Shown: positions 19,356 to 28,217, numbered from the stretch's first letter. The stretch is DNA of 64,000 nt from Psychrobacter aestuarii (GCF_904846035.1 NZ_CAJGYT010000001.1:992001-1056000); one strand, 5' to 3'. Numbers and translations are program-made. The notes: generated by a model from the letters alone, not told the origin.

Positions 19356-19384
19356 CCCCGTCATAATGGACAATTATGGCGGGG
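19356..19384. repeat. 12-bp inverted repeat, strong hairpin
   Basis: CCCCGTCATAAT (19356–19367) pairs with ATTATGGCGGGG (19373–19384), one G·T pair and a 5-base loop GGACA. No T run follows on either strand, so it is not a normal terminator. It could be an RNA-processing site or protein-binding dyad. Confidence 0.6.
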
Positions 19385-19628
19385 AGTTGCTCTCTTTAAA
19401 CATAGACGGACATTTTTTTAGCTTTATTCAATAAATACATTGCGTATATAACCATTACTGGCTGATTCTTTATTTTCTATTCCAATAACTTTGCAATCAC
19501 ACGCTGCTCCTACGCTTGGTAGCTAACTGTATGATTTTGTTACATACTATTTTGCCCTTATTTGCGTTAAAGGCTGTAATTAGTATTTGAGTTTCGTAAG
19601 TTTGGGTGTTAAGCTAACTTTCACAGAG

Positions 19629-19657
19629 TTGTCAACGGATGGACTATCTCCTTATCT
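19629..19657 (+). promoter_or_regulatory. Candidate sigma-70 promoter for the Sel1 gene
   Basis: TTGTCA (19629–19634) and TTATCT (19652–19657) are separated by exactly 17 bases. Transcription would start near 19664 and give a leader of about 168 bases. Confidence 0.45.
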
Positions 19658-19691
19658 GACCGCCTGTCTTTATTTCTAACCGCTTATCAAA

Positions 19692-19796
19692 TGTTGCCAT
19701 CAGTTTAGGCTGATGGGTTCGACTGGCTGAACGATTGTATACCTTTATACCACCATTCGTCAGATGGTCACCCAGAGGTTGGTCTTTGCGGCAACA
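19692..19796 (+). ncRNA. Candidate structured leader RNA (multi-hairpin)
   Basis: TGTTGCC (19692–19698) pairs exactly with GGCAACA (19790–19796), enclosing local hairpins: CCATCAG/CTGATGG (19697–19716, sharing two bases with the closing helix), GTTC/GAAC (19717–19732), GTATA/TATAC (19737–19750), and ACCAT/ATGGT (19752–19768). It matches no riboswitch class I know. Some pairings may be chance; covariation would decide. Confidence 0.3.
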
Positions 19797-19831
19797 ATGA
19801 CGATGTTTTTATGTTTTATCTTGGAGCTGCT

Positions 19832-20413
19832 ATGAAAGTATTAAAGGCTGCGTTATTTACCGCTTTATTCTCATTCGCGGGTTTGGCAAATGCAGAGCTG
19901 ACCGCTAACGTCCCACTAGATACCTCACGTTTTGAAATCATGGAAATCGGCGAATTGTCTGCCCGTGCAGCAAATGGCAACGACCATGCCCAGTTTTATT
20001 TAGCCAAGCGCCTACAAAAAGGACAAGGCGTCGCTAAAAACACCCAAGAAGCCTTACAGTGGTACACCCGCGCTGCCGAACAAGGCATCGCCCCTGCCCA
20101 GCTCAACCTTGCCATCATGTATTTACGTGGTGAAGGTGTGCAGCCCAACCTACAAAAAGCCCGTGGCTGGTTAGAAAAAGCCGCCATGCGTGGTGACAAC
20201 CGTGCCAGCTATACGCTCGCCCTCCTCGATGAAAAACAACAAAACCTCGTTGACGCCTATAAATGGTATGACCTTGCTGCCCGTGATGGCATGCTGGACG
20301 AAAAAGTCCGTACCAAGGCACGCGGTAAAATCGGTCAGTTGGCATTGAACTTGTCCAGCTCAGACATCGCCAGCGCACGCAGCCAAGCAGACAGCTGGTT
20401 CCAAAGCAAATAA
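19832..20413 (+). CDS. Secreted Sel1-like repeat protein
   Basis: This 193-residue protein starts at the ATG at 19832, preceded by TTGGAGC. Residues 1–21 form a Sec signal peptide (MKVLKAALF, apolar core, cleavage after ANA). Three to four Sel1-type helical repeats follow: HAQFYLAKRLQKGQGV, then QWYTRAAEQGIAPAQLNLA, then RGWLEKAAMRGDNRASYTLA and KWYDLAARDGM. Sel1 repeats mediate protein–protein contacts; the periplasmic location is predicted from the signal. No specific partner is suggested by the neighbours. A strong terminator follows. Confidence 0.85.
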   Translation: MKVLKAALFTALFSFAGLANAELTANVPLDTSRFEIMEIGELSARAANGNDHAQFYLAKRLQKGQGVAKNTQEALQWYTRAAEQGIAPAQLNLAIMYLRGEGVQPNLQKARGWLEKAAMRGDNRASYTLALLDEKQQNLVDAYKWYDLAARDGMLDEKVRTKARGKIGQLALNLSSSDIASARSQADSWFQSK

Positions 20414-20440
20414 GCCAAGCGCTGTTCATCTTAGCGCATA

Positions 20441-20470
20441 AAAAATCCAGCCACTGTGCTGGATTTTTTT
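20441..20470 (+). terminator. Rho-independent terminator of the Sel1 gene
   Basis: AAAAATCCAGC (20441–20451) pairs exactly with GCTGGATTTTT (20458–20468), 6-base loop, T run after. Confidence 0.92.
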
Positions 20471-20538
20471 GTGTTTGCACGCTTATTTGCTGACTTTAAA
20501 AGCAATAAGCTGATAAACTTTTGTTTTTTATACCTACG

Positions 20539-21033
20539 ATGAGACACGCTGTGGCAGACGAAAAACCAAAGAGCATTGAAGAGCTGGGCGGCTGGCTTAT
20601 CCTCGTGGCCATTGGCATTGTTTTTACGCCGCTTAAAATCGCCTTTGATACCATGACGCTGTATTCAGAGATTTTTACAGAAGGCTATTGGCACTTATTA
20701 ACCACGCCTGATACCGAATATTATCATGTGTTATGGAAACCAATTTTTTTGGGTGAGATTGGCTTTAATCTCATGTTATTTGCGCTCTGGCTGTGGGTGG
20801 CGTTTTTATTTTTTAATAAAAAAAGTCAGTTCCCAAAGTGGTATATCGGCGCGCTCCTATCTACCTTTGTGCTGATTATTCTAGACGCCCTTGCCGTCAA
20901 GCTGGTGTTGCCTGATGTGCCGATATTTGACGCAGATACAGGCAAAGAAGTCTTGCGCACGCTGGCGTCCTGCGTGATATGGATACCCTATATGCTGGTG
21001 TCAAAGCGCGTGAAGGCGACATTTATTTATTAA
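20539..21033 (+). CDS. DUF2569 membrane protein
   Basis: This 164-residue protein starts at the ATG at 20539 (a GTG at 20551 is also possible). After an ELGGWLIL motif come four apolar segments, the spacing and short soluble loops fitting DUF2569, a family of four-helix inner-membrane proteins of unknown function. There is a soluble, aromatic-rich loop after the first helix (TEGYWHLLTTPDTEYYH). It stands between a terminator and trhO with its own spacing, so it looks monocistronic. No partner or substrate is indicated. Confidence 0.75.
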   Translation: MRHAVADEKPKSIEELGGWLILVAIGIVFTPLKIAFDTMTLYSEIFTEGYWHLLTTPDTEYYHVLWKPIFLGEIGFNLMLFALWLWVAFLFFNKKSQFPKWYIGALLSTFVLIILDALAVKLVLPDVPIFDADTGKEVLRTLASCVIWIPYMLVSKRVKATFIY

Positions 21034-21212
21034 TTAGCTATCGTTTTGACCATTAGCATTATTGCCAATCTGTTCATAGGCTATTCAAAACCCTCACAAA
21101 ATTTGCTACACTACGCACGCCTTGGCGCAATTCCACAATTACGCTAATGGTATTTTTTCTTTAATTTTAAAACAATGCACTGGGTTTGCGACCCAGCCCG
21201 CAGGAGCGCACC

Positions 21213-22259
21213 ATGACAAACGAAACCAAACATCCCGCCAGCCCCGCCTATGACAGCGAATTGAACAACATCGTCGTTGCCGCGCTATACAAGTTCACAC
21301 CGTTTGCGGAATTTGAGCAGTACCGCGAGCCAATCTTAAACACCATGCTTGAGCATGGCGTCAAAGGCACGCTACTCATCGCCCATGAAGGCATCAACGG
21401 CACCATCTCTGGCACCCGCGATGGCATCGATGCCGTGCTGAATTACTTACGCAGCATCGAAGCGATTGGCGAATTCGTGTTTAAAGAGTCGTACACCGAC
21501 AGCCAGCCGTTTTATCGCACTAAAGTAAAGCTCAAAAAAGAAATCGTCACGATGGGCGTGGAAGGCATCGACCCGCTACAGTCGGTCGGTCGCTACGTCA
21601 AGCCGCAAGAGTGGAACGCGCTCATCTCTGACCCTGATGTGGTATTGATTGATACCCGTAACGATTACGAAGTGCAAATCGGCACCTTTGAAAACGCCAT
21701 CAACCCTGAAACCGAGACCTTCCGCGAGTTTCCTGAGTATGTGGCAAAGACGCTTGACCCAAGCAAGCACAAAAAAGTAGCGATGTTTTGCACAGGTGGT
21801 ATCCGCTGCGAAAAATCAACCGCCTATATGCGCCAGCAGGGCTTTGAAGAGGTGTATCACTTAGAGGGTGGCATCTTAAAATACTTAGAAGAAGTGCCTG
21901 CCGAAGAATCCATGTGGAAAGGCGACTGCTTTGTGTTTGATAACCGTGTGGCGGTCAATCACAAGCTGGAGAAGAGCGACTACGACCAGTGCTACGCGTG
22001 CCGTATGCCGATTACCAAAGCCGACCAAGAAAGCCCCGCCTATGTCAAAGGCGAGTCTTGCCCGCACTGTATCGACAAGGCGACTGATGAGCAAAAAGCC
22101 CGCTTCCGCGAGCGTGAGCGCCAAATGCAGCTTGCCCAAGCACGTGGCGAGACGCATATCGGTAGCGATGTGCTGGACGTCATCGAGCAGCGCAAAGCCG
22201 CAAAAATCGAAGCACGCCGCCGTGCTGAAGAAGCCAATCAGGCAAAGTCTAAAGCGTAA
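21213..22259 (+). CDS. trhO: tRNA uridine-34 hydroxylase, rhodanese family
   Basis: This 348-residue cytosolic enzyme starts at the ATG at 21213, preceded by CAGGAGCG. TrhO (YceA) makes 5-hydroxyuridine at the wobble position of tRNAs using O2. The N-terminal ferredoxin-like part includes [15 protein letters not shown], and the rhodanese domain carries the active Cys in [14 protein letters not shown]-terminal part with two CxxC-like pairs (CYACRMP and CPHC) is typical of the longer subgroup. The last 50 residues are charged and helical. The gene ends at a terminator shared with serA. Confidence 0.93.
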   Translation: MTNETKHPASPAYDSELNNIVVAALYKFTPFAEFEQYREPILNTMLEHGVKGTLLIAHEGINGTISGTRDGIDAVLNYLRSIEAIGEFVFKESYTDSQPFYRTKVKLKKEIVTMGVEGIDPLQSVGRYVKPQEWNALISDPDVVLIDTRNDYEVQIGTFENAINPETETFREFPEYVAKTLDPSKHKKVAMFCTGGIRCEKSTAYMRQQGFEEVYHLEGGILKYLEEVPAEESMWKGDCFVFDNRVAVNHKLEKSDYDQCYACRMPITKADQESPAYVKGESCPHCIDKATDEQKARFRERERQMQLAQARGETHIGSDVLDVIEQRKAAKIEARRRAEEANQAKSKA

Positions 22260-22340
22260 TTACAGTCAGTTTTAACCCTACTGTATAACGCGTTTGCTGA
22301 TGGCTTTAAAAAGCGTACATAAAATTTAGCAAACGTACAA

Positions 22341-22374
22341 AAAAAAGAGAGACGATATCGCCTCTCTTTTTTTT
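22341..22374. terminator. Bidirectional terminator between trhO and serA
   Basis: AAAAAAGAGAG at 22341 pairs with CTCTCTTTTTT at 22362, with an inner CGAT/ATCG stem after one mismatch. A and T runs flank both sides of the convergent genes. Confidence 0.85.
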
Positions 22375-22395
22375 ATGCTTAATGTTTCGTATCGT

Positions 22396-23622
22396 TTAGA
22401 ACAAGATACGGATGCGGATGGTCTCTTCCACGTCTTTAAGCTGGTCGAGCGCCGCGCGCGAGTCGTTGTAATCCACGTCCATCACCAGATAGCCTACATC
22501 GCCTTCAGTCATCAGGCTCTGCGCGATGATGTTGATATTGGCTTCAGCGAACAGACGGTTAATCTGTGACAATACGCCAGGCACGTTTTTATGGATGTGC
22601 AATAGACGGTGCGTGCCTTCTTTAAACGGAATAGACACTTCTGGGAAGTTCACAGCGGTGATGGTGTCGCCTTGATCAGAGTATCGAACGAACTTCTCTG
22701 CCACTTCTAGACCGATATTGGCTTGCGCTTCTTGGGTTGAGCCACCGATGTGCGGAGTCAAGATGACATTGTCAAACTTACGCAGTGGTGATTCGAACTC
22801 TTCGTCCGCTGATTTTGGCTCTTTCGGGAACACGTCAACCGCTGCGCCCAAGATTCTGCCTGATTCTAGCGCGGCTGCTAAGTCATCAATCTCAACACAC
22901 GTACCACGTGCGGCATTGATAAAGTAGCTGCCCGCTTTCATTTGGTCAAACTGCGCTTTTTTCATCATGTAGCGGGTGCTTGGCTCATCAGGCACATGCA
23001 AGGTCACGATATCAGCGTTGTTTAGCAGCTCATCCAAGCTGCCCACTTGCTGCGCGTTACCGAGTGGCAATTTGGTGACGACGTCATGATAGATGACTTT
23101 CATACCAAAGCTTTCGGCAAGCACAGACAGCTGCGAACCGATTGAACCGTAGCCCACGATACCAATGGTTTTGCCGCGTACTTCGTGTGAGTTTTTGGCA
23201 GATTTGCCCCAGCCGCCGCGATGCACGGTAGCATTTTTTTCAGGGATACCGCGATACAGCATGACCGCTTCGGCAAGTACCAATTCAGCCACCGAGCGGG
23301 TGTTTGAGTATGGGGCGTTAAAGACAGGAATACCCAGCTCACGCGCCGCATCCAAGTCCACTTGGTTGGTGCCGATGCAGAAACAGCCGATACCGATAAG
23401 CTTGTTCGCCGACTCAAGCACTTCGCGGGTCAATTGCGTGCGCGAGCGTACGCCAACAAAGTGTGCGTCTTTGATTTTTTCAATCAATTCAGCTTGGTCT
23501 AAGGCTTCTGCCAGATATTCGATATTGGTGTAGCCCGCGTCCTTTAGTACCTTGAGTGCGTTGTCATGCACACCTTCTAATAGTAAAAAACGGATTTTGT
23601 CTTTTTCTAGTGATAACGCCAT
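22396..23622 (-). CDS. serA: D-3-phosphoglycerate dehydrogenase
   Basis: This 408-residue enzyme catalyses the first step of serine synthesis, oxidising 3-phosphoglycerate with NAD+. The cofactor fold has GIVGYGSIGSQLS, the catalytic set includes NAARGTCVEID and the histidine in LTPHIGGST, and an ACT domain at the C-terminus (about residues 335–408, HKNVPGVLSQIN) binds serine for feedback inhibition. Length matches the E. coli type. In pseudomonads SerA also reduces 2-oxoglutarate to D-2-hydroxyglutarate, and the enzyme recycling that product is encoded divergently next door here. Confidence 0.96.
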   Translation of the reverse strand: MALSLEKDKIRFLLLEGVHDNALKVLKDAGYTNIEYLAEALDQAELIEKIKDAHFVGVRSRTQLTREVLESANKLIGIGCFCIGTNQVDLDAARELGIPVFNAPYSNTRSVAELVLAEAVMLYRGIPEKNATVHRGGWGKSAKNSHEVRGKTIGIVGYGSIGSQLSVLAESFGMKVIYHDVVTKLPLGNAQQVGSLDELLNNADIVTLHVPDEPSTRYMMKKAQFDQMKAGSYFINAARGTCVEIDDLAAALESGRILGAAVDVFPKEPKSADEEFESPLRKFDNVILTPHIGGSTQEAQANIGLEVAEKFVRYSDQGDTITAVNFPEVSIPFKEGTHRLLHIHKNVPGVLSQINRLFAEANINIIAQSLMTEGDVGYLVMDVDYNDSRAALDQLKDVEETIRIRILF

Positions 23623-23993
23623 GTGAAACTTGTCCTATAACGATACTCGGTGAATGAATCGGTGAATGAAGTAAAAAACAGTACAGTTATCTTACACAAA
23701 ATTGCCCATCGATGTTAGCCAATAAACTGAATTATTAACCACGAAGCCTGAAAACATTTTAGGTTACGCCTACAAACCGATGGCAATCGCCCAAGCATCA
23801 TTATGCCAGCTCATGCGCGCTGACCCAATAGGGGCAGCTTCGCCATTTTCGTGCTACTGTCGCAGCATTCACCTGCGTAACATTCGTCCATGAGTAGTGG
23901 CTGCTGTTCTTATGATTCATCTTGCAAGCTATAGCCGCAACCTCGCAGAATAGCCGCATGATTTATATTCGCGCTGATTTGCCGCGCTGTGTA

Positions 23994-24022
23994 TTGATAC
24001 CCAGATACATACTCTGTATTAT
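23994..24022 (+). promoter_or_regulatory. Strong sigma-70 promoter toward D2HGDH
   Basis: TTGATA (23994–23999) and TATTAT (24017–24022) each match five of six consensus bases and are 17 bases apart. Start of transcription is expected near 24029, about 105 bases before the ATG. Confidence 0.65.
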
Positions 24023-24031
24023 CAATGCTTC

Positions 24032-24070
24032 GGCGTAGCGATTTCGTTATCGGCTATGCCACTTTTTTTT
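24032..24070 (+). terminator. Terminator-like hairpin at the 5' end of the D2HGDH transcript
   Basis: GGCGTAGC (24032–24039) pairs with GCTATGCC (24053–24060), one G·T pair, extended by GAT/ATC around a 6-base loop, and is followed by AC and eight T residues. It begins within a few bases of the predicted start site and precedes the ORF by 63 bases, so it could attenuate transcription or protect the 5' end. Confidence 0.6.
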
Positions 24071-24133
24071 GTTCATATTTTTACCATGATGATGTAAGAC
24101 AAGTGCCGCCAACTTGCCTATTGAGAGTTTATT

Positions 24134-25564
24134 ATGACACCAAGCCAGACGCCGACGCTTCCAGAAGCCGTGCAAACGTTGTTAACCGCGCTCACGACTG
24201 AGCATCAGTTTGAAGACAATCAAATCAAAACCGATGCCGAAAGCCTTGAGCATTGGGGCAAAGACTGGACCAAGCACTTCGCGCCAGCGCCTACCGCCAT
24301 CGTGTTTCCAAAGACGACAGAGCAAGTCCAAAGCATCGTAAAGCTTGCCAATGCGCACGGCATCGTCTTGACCCCAAGTGGCGGGCGTACGGGTCTGTCC
24401 GCAGGCGCGGTCGCGGCGGATGGCGAGATTGTGGTCAGCTTTGATAAGATGAACCGTATCGGCGAGTTTTACCCTGCCGACCGCTTAGTCACCATTGAAG
24501 CGGGTGTGGTCACTGAGCAATTGCAGCAGTTCGCCGAAGACAAAGACCTGTACTACCCTGTTGACTTTGCCTCTGCAGGCTCGAGCCAAATGGGTGGCAA
24601 CATCGGCACCAACGCAGGCGGCATCAAGGTCATCCGCTACGGCATGACCCGCCAGTGGGTGATGGGATTGACTGTGGTCACGGGCAAAGGCGATATCTTG
24701 CACCTCAACCGCGGCATGATTAAAAACGCCACTGGTTACGACTTGCGCCAGTTGTTCATTGGTGCAGAAGGTACGCTGGGCTTTGTCACCGAAGCACAAA
24801 TCAAGCTGGAGCGCCAGCCACAAGACTTGACGGTGATGGTACTTGGCATGGATGAGTTTTCAGACGTCATGAACGTCTTGTCAGCGTTTCAAGCCAAGAT
24901 TGACTTGACCGCGTTTGAGTTCTTTGACAGCGTGGCGGTTGAAAAACTGATGGCGCACGGTCAAGTGCAAGAGCCGTTTGAGTCGCGTACCAAGTTTTAT
25001 ACCTTGCTAGAATTTGAAGCGCCATACGAGCCGATTATGGACAAGGCGATGGAAGTGTTTGAGTCGTGCATGGAATCAGGCTGGGTGGTCGATGGCGTGA
25101 TGAGCCAAAGCATCGCGCAAGCTGAAGAACTGTGGAAGCTGCGCGAATATATCTCGGAGACCATCTCCGTCTTTACGCCGTACAAAAACGACGTCTCGGT
25201 GCTTATCAGCCACGTGCCTGACTTTATCAATGACATTGATGCGATTGTCAGCAGCAACTACCCTGATTTCGAGGTCTGCTGGTTTGGGCATATTGGGGAT
25301 GGCAACTTGCACCTCAACATCCTAAAGCCTGACAACATGAGCAAAGATGACTTTTTTGCCGAATGCCAAGTGGTGAACAAGCATGTCTTTGATACGGTCA
25401 AAAAATACGGCGGCTCGGTATCGGCGGAACATGGCGTCGGCATGACCAAAAAGCCGTATTTGCACTACAGCCGTAGCGAAACTGAAATCGAATACTTAAA
25501 AGCCATCAAAAAAGTCTTTGACCCGAACAACATCATGAACCGTGGCAAAATCTTTGATGCCTAG
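24134..25564 (+). CDS. FAD-linked D-2-hydroxyglutarate dehydrogenase-like oxidoreductase
   Basis: This 476-residue flavoenzyme of the GlcD/D2HGDH family has an FAD-binding segment (PSGGRTGLSAGAV, then MGGNIGTNAGGIKVIRYGM) and a C-terminal cap with GHIGDGNLHLNIL and SAEHGVGMTKK, the metal- and substrate-binding histidine motifs. Members oxidise D-2-hydroxy acids and pass electrons to an acceptor such as ETF. The divergent serA neighbour supports D-2-hydroxyglutarate as substrate, because in Pseudomonas these two enzymes are functionally coupled. D-lactate or glycolate cannot be ruled out by sequence. A strong promoter and a leader hairpin precede it. Confidence 0.88.
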   Translation: MTPSQTPTLPEAVQTLLTALTTEHQFEDNQIKTDAESLEHWGKDWTKHFAPAPTAIVFPKTTEQVQSIVKLANAHGIVLTPSGGRTGLSAGAVAADGEIVVSFDKMNRIGEFYPADRLVTIEAGVVTEQLQQFAEDKDLYYPVDFASAGSSQMGGNIGTNAGGIKVIRYGMTRQWVMGLTVVTGKGDILHLNRGMIKNATGYDLRQLFIGAEGTLGFVTEAQIKLERQPQDLTVMVLGMDEFSDVMNVLSAFQAKIDLTAFEFFDSVAVEKLMAHGQVQEPFESRTKFYTLLEFEAPYEPIMDKAMEVFESCMESGWVVDGVMSQSIAQAEELWKLREYISETISVFTPYKNDVSVLISHVPDFINDIDAIVSSNYPDFEVCWFGHIGDGNLHLNILKPDNMSKDDFFAECQVVNKHVFDTVKKYGGSVSAEHGVGMTKKPYLHYSRSETEIEYLKAIKKVFDPNNIMNRGKIFDA

Positions 25565-25608
25565 TCCTTGAGACACCGTCTTTGATTGGTCATTAAAACA
25601 TGCCTATC

Positions 25609-25647
25609 AAAAACGCCAAGCCCGACAGTCGGACTTGGCGTTTTTTT
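25609..25647. terminator. Terminator between D2HGDH and BLUF genes
   Basis: AACGCCAAG pairs with CTTGGCGTT and an inner CCGA/TCGG stem, with one mismatch between them; A run before and T run after, so it can work both ways. Confidence 0.88.
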
Positions 25648-25702
25648 ATGCACTTGTTATTAGCGCATGAGGTGCAAAATATCGCGTGACTGCATCAAAA
25701 CC

Positions 25703-26332
25703 TTATGCAAACATCCACGCAACCGCAATCAAGGTCAATACGCCGAGTATCGCTTGCACCAATAAAAATGCCTGATGCGGCGCAGCAACATGCTGCAACA
25801 TATTGCCAAAGGCATTATAGGTCACGCCTGCTGCGCGTACGTGCGGCGGATTGTGTAGCGACTGCACGACATTTAAAAACTGCGAAGTATGCGCTTCATG
25901 CCATTCATGCGGTCGAAAAGGTAAAAAAGGTGACAACTGAACCGCCTGCGCCTTGGTAGCTGGTGACCACAGCCAGCGCTCTAAAAAGAGCGAGCGCATG
26001 CGCCAGTCGGTAAAGCTGCGCTCGGCTATCGGTTTTGCTATCAATACTTTAAACAGTTTGTGCCGCTTGTCTTCAAATATGCGCTTTTGTAGCGCCAATA
26101 TTTTGTCTTTGGTACCTTCAATACACTGTAAAAAGTGCCCATTGCCATAACATAAAATCCCAGTAATGTTCTGAGATGCGTTATGGCTGCTTGCTTGGTC
26201 TTCAATATCATCAAAAATAGTGACATCGGCACGGCTGGTCAGACTGATACGGCTCACATAAACGAGCCGTACGAGGGTGTCTTCTGCCACGTCCTTTAGT
26301 GCGTCTATAGTGCTCGCGTGACATGCGTCCAT
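25703..26332 (-). CDS. BLUF-domain blue-light photoreceptor with C-terminal membrane anchor
   Basis: This 209-residue protein has a BLUF domain at about residues 20–115 that binds FAD and senses blue light. Residues key to the photocycle are present with family spacing: Tyr25 (LVRLVYVSR), Asn51, Gln69 (GHFLQCIEG), Trp110 and Met112 (TDWRMRS). The Asn–Gln gap (18) and Gln–Trp gap (41) match AppA and Slr1694. A middle region of about 65 residues is unassigned. The last 22 residues (FLLVQAILGVLTLIAVAWMF) form one transmembrane helix, unusual for short BLUF proteins. No EAL or cyclase domain is present, so output must be by protein contact. It is monocistronic, divergent from the GNAT–nitrilase gene. 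Confidence 0.88.
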   Translation of the reverse strand: MDACHASTIDALKDVAEDTLVRLVYVSRISLTSRADVTIFDDIEDQASSHNASQNITGILCYGNGHFLQCIEGTKDKILALQKRIFEDKRHKLFKVLIAKPIAERSFTDWRMRSLFLERWLWSPATKAQAVQLSPFLPFRPHEWHEAHTSQFLNVVQSLHNPPHVRAAGVTYNAFGNMLQHVAAPHQAFLLVQAILGVLTLIAVAWMFA

Positions 26333-26558
26333 GATAGGCTCATCCTACAGATAAAATAAAAAATGCTGTTAAATCAAGTACAAAACACGTTAAATAATCC
26401 TATACGTAATGGCAATAATTCGCCATAACCTATTGATATATAATATTCTATTTTATACGCCTTAATTTTATAAATCATACAAAATTATTTAGTTACAGTC
26501 CGAAAGAATGGCGCGCGCCTCTGCTGTAACCAACGACTTCATGACACACAGGTATCTG

Positions 26559-28196
26559 ATGACAAACATTGACAAGCCCGAAGATTTTCACTTAACGATT
26601 GCTGAGATTAAAAAAAAGGACTACCCGCAGCTCAAAGCATTGATGGATAAAGTCTATGCCAATCTTGGCGGCTCGTGGTCAAAAACGACCATTCATACCT
26701 TGATTGACGCCTTTCCCGAAGGTCAGATTGCCCTTTTTGACCATGACAAACTGATTGGTATTGTGCTCTCTATGCGCGTGGATTATGCCAAGTTTTCTAA
26801 CCCGCACACCTATGGCGACTTGATTGGTCAGCGCGAGATTATCAAAGACAATCCTGAGGGCGACGCCATTTATGGGCTTGATGCGCTCATCGACCCTGAT
26901 TATCGCGGCTATCGCTTGGGGCGTCGTCTGTATGATGCGCGTAAAGAGCTGTGCCGCCAGCTAAACTTCCGTGCCATCTTGGCGGGCGGTCGTATTCCCA
27001 ACTATTACAACCACAAAGACTTGACCCCAGGCGAATATATTGACGCGGTTGAGTCGCGTGAGATTCACGACCCTGCCCTATCGTTTCAGCTGTCTAATGG
27101 CTTTATCGTTAAACGTATCTTGAGCGGTTATCTGCCTGATGATAAGCAATCTAAAGGCTTTGCGACCTTGCTTGAGTGGTCAAACATTTACTATGAGCCG
27201 CAAGACTACAAACCGAACACGCGCAAATCTGAGGTGCGTATCGGCGGTATTCAGTGGCAGATGCGTGAGGTGGAGTCGCCTGAGGAGCTGCTACAACAAG
27301 TAGAATTCTTTGTCGATGTGATGGCGGATTACAACTCAGACTTTGCCTGTTTGCCAGAGTTTTTTAATGCGCCATTGATGGGCTTGTGCGAGTCTACTGA
27401 CCAGAATATCGCCATCCGCTTTTTGGCCGATTATACCGAATGGTTTAAGAATGAAATCTCGCATTTGGCGGTCAGTTACAACGTCAACGTCATTACAGGC
27501 TCTATGCCGTTTTTGGACGAAGACGACACCTTATATAATGTCAGCTACCTATGCCGCCGTGATGGTACGGTTGAGGAGCAGCGCAAAATTCATATTACGC
27601 CGCACGAGCGCAGTGCTTGGGTGATTGAAGGCGGTGACAAGGTGCAGGTCTTTGATACCGACGCAGGTCGCGTGGGCATTTTGGTCTGCTATGACGTTGA
27701 GTTCCCTGAGCTTGCGCGCCTATTGGCACTTGAGGATATGGACATTTTGTTTGTGCCGTTTTGGACAGACACTAAAAACGGTTACCTACGTGTGCGCCAC
27801 TGCGCCCAAGCACGTGCCATTGAAAACGAATGCTATGTGATGATTTGTGGCTCGGTGGGCAACTTGCCGCAGGTTGAAAGCCTAGATATTCAGTACGCGC
27901 AGTCGTCGATTTTTTCGCCGTCTGACTTTGCCTTCCCGCACGATGCGATTATGGCGGAAACCACGCCAAACACTGAGATGATTTTCTTCTCAGACGTGGA
28001 CTTGGACAAGCTCACACACGTGCGTAACGAAGGCTCGGTACATAACTTAATCGACCGCCGTGATGACCTTTTCAGCCTAAAATGGAAGAAAAAATCCAAA
28101 GTATCGGCGAGTAAACTCAGCGATGCGGAGCGCCGTCACAATTCAGGCAGCGTGCTCATTGGCGATCCGCTACAAGACCGCGCACAAAAGCCATAG
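26559..28196 (+). CDS. GNAT acetyltransferase–carbon-nitrogen hydrolase fusion
   Basis: This two-domain protein of about 545 residues has an N-terminal GNAT-like domain (to about residue 195, CoA-loop pattern RGYRLGRRL) and a nitrilase-superfamily domain (about 225–495). The hydrolase triad is intact: Glu in CLPEFF (residue 267), Lys in EEQRKIHITPHE (343) and Cys in VGILVCYDVEFPE (377). Substrates are unknown; the fusion suggests acyl transfer and amide hydrolysis on related metabolites. Start is uncertain: ATG at 26508 would add 17 residues, but CAGG precedes 26559. A thioredoxin-like membrane protein follows 21 bases later, probably in the same operon. Confidence 0.88.
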   Translation: MTNIDKPEDFHLTIAEIKKKDYPQLKALMDKVYANLGGSWSKTTIHTLIDAFPEGQIALFDHDKLIGIVLSMRVDYAKFSNPHTYGDLIGQREIIKDNPEGDAIYGLDALIDPDYRGYRLGRRLYDARKELCRQLNFRAILAGGRIPNYYNHKDLTPGEYIDAVESREIHDPALSFQLSNGFIVKRILSGYLPDDKQSKGFATLLEWSNIYYEPQDYKPNTRKSEVRIGGIQWQMREVESPEELLQQVEFFVDVMADYNSDFACLPEFFNAPLMGLCESTDQNIAIRFLADYTEWFKNEISHLAVSYNVNVITGSMPFLDEDDTLYNVSYLCRRDGTVEEQRKIHITPHERSAWVIEGGDKVQVFDTDAGRVGILVCYDVEFPELARLLALEDMDILFVPFWTDTKNGYLRVRHCAQARAIENECYVMICGSVGNLPQVESLDIQYAQSSIFSPSDFAFPHDAIMAETTPNTEMIFFSDVDLDKLTHVRNEGSVHNLIDRRDDLFSLKWKKKSKVSASKLSDAERRHNSGSVLIGDPLQDRAQKP

Positions 28197-28217
28197 GATA
28201 AACAATAACCGCTGACT

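Larger units (their letters stand above)
19298..19831. other. Structured intergenic region upstream of Sel1 gene
   Basis: This 534-base gap has no convincing ORF. It holds the metW terminator (19328–19346), the 12-bp hairpin (19356–19384), an AT-rich stretch, a sigma-70-like promoter (19629–19657), and a potentially folded leader (19692–19796) immediately before the Sel1 gene. Confidence 0.5.
23623..24133. other. Intergenic region between serA and D2HGDH (divergent)
   Basis: This 511-base gap holds no gene I can support. Its right end carries a strong promoter (23994–24022) and a terminator-like hairpin (24032–24070) directly after it, described separately. The rest has no repeats that I can see. 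Confidence 0.45.
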
